This document shows, piece after piece, positions 59,834 through 64,000 of a stretch of DNA of 64,000 nucleotides (position 1 is the first letter of the stretch; every line of letters starts with the position of its first letter). The translations under genes and the position numbers were made by a program. The stretch is from Brevipalpus yothersi (Eukaryota > Arthropoda > Arachnida > Trombidiformes > Tenuipalpidae): assembly GCA_003956705.1 (NCBI GenBank), contig QZCP01000022.1, positions 105,032 through 169,031 on the forward strand. The letters run 5' to 3'. The notes under the pieces are model-generated. The model worked only from the letters and a program-made list of their open reading frames with translations. It had not been told where the DNA came from and did not search any database.

Positions 59834-60469
59834 ATGATCACATCGATGATTATACGATCAAGTTCTTACACTTTTTCCTTTCTTGTTTTATCCGTTTTGA
59901 TCTTACCAACCACACTTTTGTGTAGTGAACATGTGAATGAAAATCATTTGGACGGTAAAAGAAATGATAAGCATTATCATCGACATTATGATCATGATCA
60001 TCGCCATCATCTTTCCTCGTCCAGTCTCAATTCTGTTGATTCGGTAATGATTAATGAAGAGACATCATCATCACCACCATTATTTAATCGAAATCATCAT
60101 CAAAATAATCACAAAAATACTGATTGTCATAAGATGGCACTTTTTCTTTGTGGCCGATCAATGATGAGAGTAACCAAATTTTTGGATCATCACTTGTCTT
60201 CAGAAGAAGCTAATTACGTTAGATGTTCCACTAGGAATGCATTTTTTAATTGTTTAAAAAAATTTAAGCCTAAAACATGTTTACGAGTATCTCGACATCG
60301 ATCATCATCTTATCATGAACCGAGCTCAAAGTTCAAGAGGCGTTTAGTTAAAACTCTTTGGTCATCAAAATCATGCTTATTGTCACCAAATTTGTTTGTC
60401 TTCAATTCATTGAGACAATCACCACTCTTTCAGGACAACAATAATAATGATGATAATAACAATAATTGA
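59834..60469 (+). CDS. Unrecognised secreted Cys/His-rich protein
   Basis: I do not recognise this family. Starting at the Met of MITSMIIRSS gives 211 residues with a good signal peptide (SFLVLSVLILPTTLLCSEH, cleavage near residue 30). An in-frame Met 28 codons earlier would bury that signal, so the later start is preferred. After it come a His/Asp-rich part (HYHRHYDHDHRHH), a Ser-rich linker, then a Cys-containing core: C-x7-C-x24-C-x8-C-x8-C and a sixth Cys 31 residues on. The pattern suggests a small disulphide-bonded helical domain. A dibasic KFKRR could be a processing site. The C-terminus is an Asn/Asp run. There is no sign of an intron. It could be a hemolymph or salivary-type secreted protein, but that is a guess. 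Confidence 0.6.
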   Translation: MITSMIIRSSSYTFSFLVLSVLILPTTLLCSEHVNENHLDGKRNDKHYHRHYDHDHRHHLSSSSLNSVDSVMINEETSSSPPLFNRNHHQNNHKNTDCHKMALFLCGRSMMRVTKFLDHHLSSEEANYVRCSTRNAFFNCLKKFKPKTCLRVSRHRSSSYHEPSSKFKRRLVKTLWSSKSCLLSPNLFVFNSLRQSPLFQDNNNNDDNNNN

Positions 60470-60929
60470 TTCGGACAAAGTTGGGTCCACAGATTGTAAT
60501 TGGAGCGCAAAAACCCATATAATCAGCTTATTTCATTTCTTATCATGTATCGTCAACATTCATGATCCCTTACATTTTAATTCTTTTCATTCATAAATAC
60601 TTGATCCATGTTCATTCTTGTTAATGGTAATCATTCATGTCCACATTATCAGTATTGGAATGATCTTTTTTTCTTCAATCATTCTTGATCGTAGTAAGAA
60701 GCTTAGATTCTTCTACCACACTTAAATACCTCTTAATTCATGATACTGCCATGTCTTGAATCTATACAATTGTCTGTAAATCTTACTCTATGACTAAACC
60801 GAACTTTTATAATTCTTCCATGATTTTATCTTTCATTCACATTCTTCGAAGATTACGTGTATGCATGGGCTTCCAGAAGTATTCGAAACGTCAAGCTTGT
60901 AAACAAATCAATTCATTTATCGGAGAAAG

Positions 60930-60931
<2 letters not shown>

Positions 60932-60985
<54 letters not shown>
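60932..60985. repeat. (GA)n microsatellite
   Basis: A GA run of about 54 bases. Confidence 0.95.
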
Positions 60986-60991
<6 letters not shown>

Positions 60992-63196
60992 TAATTTCGT
61001 TTCCGAGTGATACTGTTGCAACAAAATTAATATAGCAAACTAAGGGGAAAAAGTTTGAAAAAAACAAGCGCATTTGAAGTGAATTGTATGTCCTCTCTTC
61101 ATAATTCTGACATTCCAGAGATTTTTCATGACTATCTCATGTCCACAAAACTATTACATGGCATCGGGGTAGAGAGAAGCATGCCAGTTCGAAGATTGAA
61201 TGTCGCTCGAGGCACATTAGTGAACAGATCGCTCAATAATCAAATAATCACTGAGCACATGAGAGAGAGAAGAGGAAAATCAACCAAACACTCTTAATCA
61301 GCTTGACTTGGTCTCTCTCTCTCTCTTTCTTGTACTCAGACCGCCCAGTCGATCTACCTCTTGGCCTTAAGAAAGTGGCCCTCTTCAGCATTTTTTCCTC
61401 TCTCTCTTTCTCTTCATTTCTCCGGTTCAGATGGTTTGACTTACATTTAGACAAACCTCCTTGGACCACCAAGCTTGACTCTCATAATACTAATTGTACT
61501 TCGAAATTCCCTTAAATACCTTGAATATTTAGGGAAACTATTATCAGCTCGAGTGAATGGAAAAGTGGAAAGAGAGAGAGAGAGTGGAAACGATTTTTTG
61601 ACTTGCTCTCAAGCTTGTGTTCAGATGGGATCTAGATTTTCTGGATTATTAGGAGATTTTGAGTTTAAAGAAAGAAAGAAGAAAATCGTGATCAAGTGAG
61701 AGTGACTTTAATGTGATACTGTCGTGCACCATTAATCCGATGAATGCTTAGTGTGGTCTCGAGTGATTGGACTTAGGCTTGATCAACTTATCAAATGGAG
61801 CTCGCGATAATTCAGTCTGCTGTTTTGTTTCAAGCTTATTAAACTCAAGTCAGCTCTAGAGCTGTAGATTTGATCATTCAATTTCTGATCTTCCTGAGAA
61901 GATTGGTCAAGAATAATCAAAATGAATGACATCGATTTGCAGTGGAAATCGGTCGCGCAGTGAACGAAAAAATATTTTCACCATCAATTTGCTCTCATGT
62001 TCCATTGGAATGTCCATGAGTCTGAATGAATCCCATAATCTTGATCATTTCTATTTGAAAATCCAATCTTCTTCAAATAAAGAAGAGAGACTCAGAACGC
62101 AGTTTGTTGATAAAAAGTTATTCGAGTGATTCTTGAGCTCACCTAAGTGAGCTCGACAAGTGGATGTATGTTCATACACATATCCTATTAAACTTTGCTC
62201 TTGATGCTTTCATTTCATTTCATTTCATTTCACTTTCACTCTTCATCTCTCAGGAGACTATGGACAAACTCTTGTTTGATATCTTTTTCGATGATGATGT
62301 CTCTCTCTCTCTCTCATCCACTAATATTTACAAGATTTTGTCAAACACTAGTCAAAGTTCTATTCCCCAAGTTTGCTGCTCTCATTTTTTTATCACTTCA
62401 TCTTTTTCTTCTTCTACTTTCTTCATCTTTTCCCGTCAAATACACTCGATTTGAAGAGTTATTTCTCTCTATCTCTCTCTCAACTCTATGGGACATATCT
62501 TGAATGAAACTATCCAGCTGATTGGAGAAGAAAAATTTTTCACTCTAAGAAGTAGAAGAATCGGTAAAATAGCAAGAAAAGACAGATTTATGAAGATTGA
62601 AACTAGAGGAAGAGAGAGAAGCAAGCAAAAAAGCTAGTTTCATGATTTAAGTTATCCTTTTCGCTTAAAGATTGAAGAGTGAAAATTTTCAAATTTTTTT
62701 GTTGGTGCCTCACTTCAGAAGGAATTTCCTTCCAAAGTCCCGAAGTCATTCCAGTAACTGATTCATTTGGGAAGGAATTTCTCTTTCTCTCTCTCAATTC
62801 TTCACTCTTCGGTGGCCCATCAGCCTCATCTTTGGATGTAAATTACAGCCTCGTCATGGTACCAAGGAAGGAAGGAAGAGAAAGAGAGAGAAATGTAAAT
62901 CTAGCTTCTACGTTCACTCCTTTCTTTCCCACCAATGCAAATGAGTGGATCAAGAGAGGCAAGAAAGAAAGTGATTGAGTCAATTTACATTTTTACAGAG
63001 AGATTCTTGATTACACTAGCGGGTAATCGTGGCAAAGATATTTGTGCCTATGTGTTGCTTTCCGTTTCACGGTGAAGATTTTCTGTTAAAACAAAGTGGC
63101 CTTTGATTGACTCTCTCTTTCCCTTTCTCTATGTTCAAGGTCCACTGGACAGTAAGTGAGACCACAATTTTCATGGTAAAATCGAAAAACAGTTGC

Positions 63197-63199
<3 letters not shown>

Positions 63200-63272
<73 letters not shown>
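63200..63272. repeat. (CT)n microsatellite
   Basis: A CT run of about 73 bases. Confidence 0.95.
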
Positions 63273-63274
<2 letters not shown>

Positions 63275-63295
63275 ACTTTTTCAGCATTGTACTTT

Positions 63296-63696
63296 TTGGC
63301 GGTTGAACGGATGTTCGATACAAATCAATGGTGTATACACTTCCCTCTCTTTTCTAGGGGATAGTCCAGTAAGCGGTCCTTTGACCTGTCTCACTGTTTG
63401 GCGCCCACCATAAGGGCCCGAACAAGTGGCCTTCTATGTGATATTGGCGCTCAATTTTTTCTTCTGAGAAAATTTTCCTCGCCCGCGCTCAATATTGGCC
63501 TGCATATGGTCACTTTGTCTGTGTATGTGTGCATGTGGAGCTCATTTTCGTAGGTAAAATTTTGTGGCGGGCTTATTATTGACATGGGCCTAGCTTCAAT
63601 GGACCGGCAAGAAGGTAGAAGAAAAAGACGAAAAAATTGTGTATATGTATAGATTTTTGGCGGGCCTTAATTGTTTCCTCCTCTTCAACCGCCAAT
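63296..63696. promoter_or_regulatory. Cluster of E2F-like and CCAAT-like sites
   Basis: Within 400 bases of otherwise AT-rich DNA there are TTTGGCGC (63397-63404) and TTTGGCGGG (63656-63664), both fitting the E2F consensus. Near matches are TTGGCGGTTGAA (63296-63307), ATTGGCGC (63443-63450), TGGCGGG (63565-63571) and TTCAACCGCCAA (63684-63695). Several ATTGG/CCAAT cores overlap them. Such clusters are typical of promoters of cell-cycle genes; no downstream gene is visible in the window. Confidence 0.4.
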
Positions 63697-63912
63697 GGCC
63701 TGTTGTTCGATTATGGCCCTCAAGAACAACAAAAATAATCAACTATTAACGGTCATTTTCTCACTTGCCTGCTCGGTAATAAGCAGTGGATAAAGAAGAT
63801 GGTGAAGGTATTTGTGTCAAATGACCGGCAAACGGACTTTGAGCGACAACACGATAAGAAACCCTCTCTCTGATTTTGGAATCTTGGCAAAAAGATGACC
63901 AAGAGAAGAGGC

Positions 63913-64000
<88 letters not shown>
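63913..64000. repeat. (GA)n microsatellite at window edge
   Basis: At least 88 bases of GA, continuing to the end of the window. Confidence 0.95.

Larger units (their letters stand above)
60470..64000. other. Gene-free right end with microsatellites and regulatory-like cluster
   Basis: No coding region recognised. It carries (GA)n/(CT)n tracts at 60932-60985, 63200-63272 and 63913-64000, the last running off the window, and a patch rich in GGCG/CGCC motifs at 63296-63696 that may belong to the promoter of a gene beyond the window. Confidence 0.5.

Noticed and set aside
1..64000. Prokaryotic-type features (operons, CRISPR arrays, ribosome binding sites, attachment sites)
   Set aside because: The window is eukaryotic nuclear DNA with spliced genes; regular repeats seen are microsatellites, with no repeat-spacer structure.

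Overview
This is a nuclear, AT-rich arthropod-type sequence: genes are split by GT-AG introns, intergenic DNA is full of long (GA)n/(CT)n tracts, and one assembly gap (832 N) lies inside such a tract. The neurexin closely resembles arthropod neurexins. A classical aquaglyceroporin (NPARD type), an MFSD4-like sugar transporter, a DEG/ENaC channel and a His/Asp/Asn-rich codon style together suggest a chelicerate, probably an acariform mite. That is inference; nothing in the window proves the species.

Layout. 1-23796: no convincing gene; probably the 5' intron or 5' flank of the neurexin gene, with the gap at 8988-9819. 23797-32637 (+): the 3' six coding exons of alpha-neurexin (about 1500 residues: LNS2, LNS3, EGF2, LNS4, LNS5, a decayed EGF3, LNS6, stalk, one membrane segment, PDZ ligand), including a 27-nt microexon at the position of vertebrate splice site 2. 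33734-35769 (+): XK-related membrane protein, 3 exons. 37252-41144 (+): aquaglyceroporin, 5 exons. 41734-42323: a short Tc1/mariner-like non-autonomous element with 24-bp inverted ends and TA flanks. 43403-45146 (-): MFSD4-like transporter, 4 exons. 46552-47727 and 48463-49575 (-): a tandem pair of intronless ADAM-like proteins whose zinc site is destroyed. 51928-53202 (+): intronless DEG/ENaC channel subunit. 55504-57554 (+): ENPP-type ectonucleotide phosphodiesterase, 3 exons, catalytic residues intact. 59834-60469 (+): an unrecognised secreted Cys/His-rich protein. 60470-64000: no gene, but a compact cluster of E2F-like and CCAAT-like sites at 63296-63696.

Almost every gene encodes a membrane or secreted protein (synaptic adhesion, lipid scrambling family, glycerol/water and sugar transport, ion channel, ectoenzyme, pseudoprotease). 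They do not form one pathway; this is an ordinary eukaryotic neighbourhood, not an operon. The most unusual items are the duplicated pseudo-ADAM genes, with near-identical ectodomains but unrelated tails, and the structure of the neurexin (SS2-position microexon, broken EGF3, no intron in LNS6). All exon borders come from reading splice signals and reading-frame phase by eye; no transcript evidence was available.
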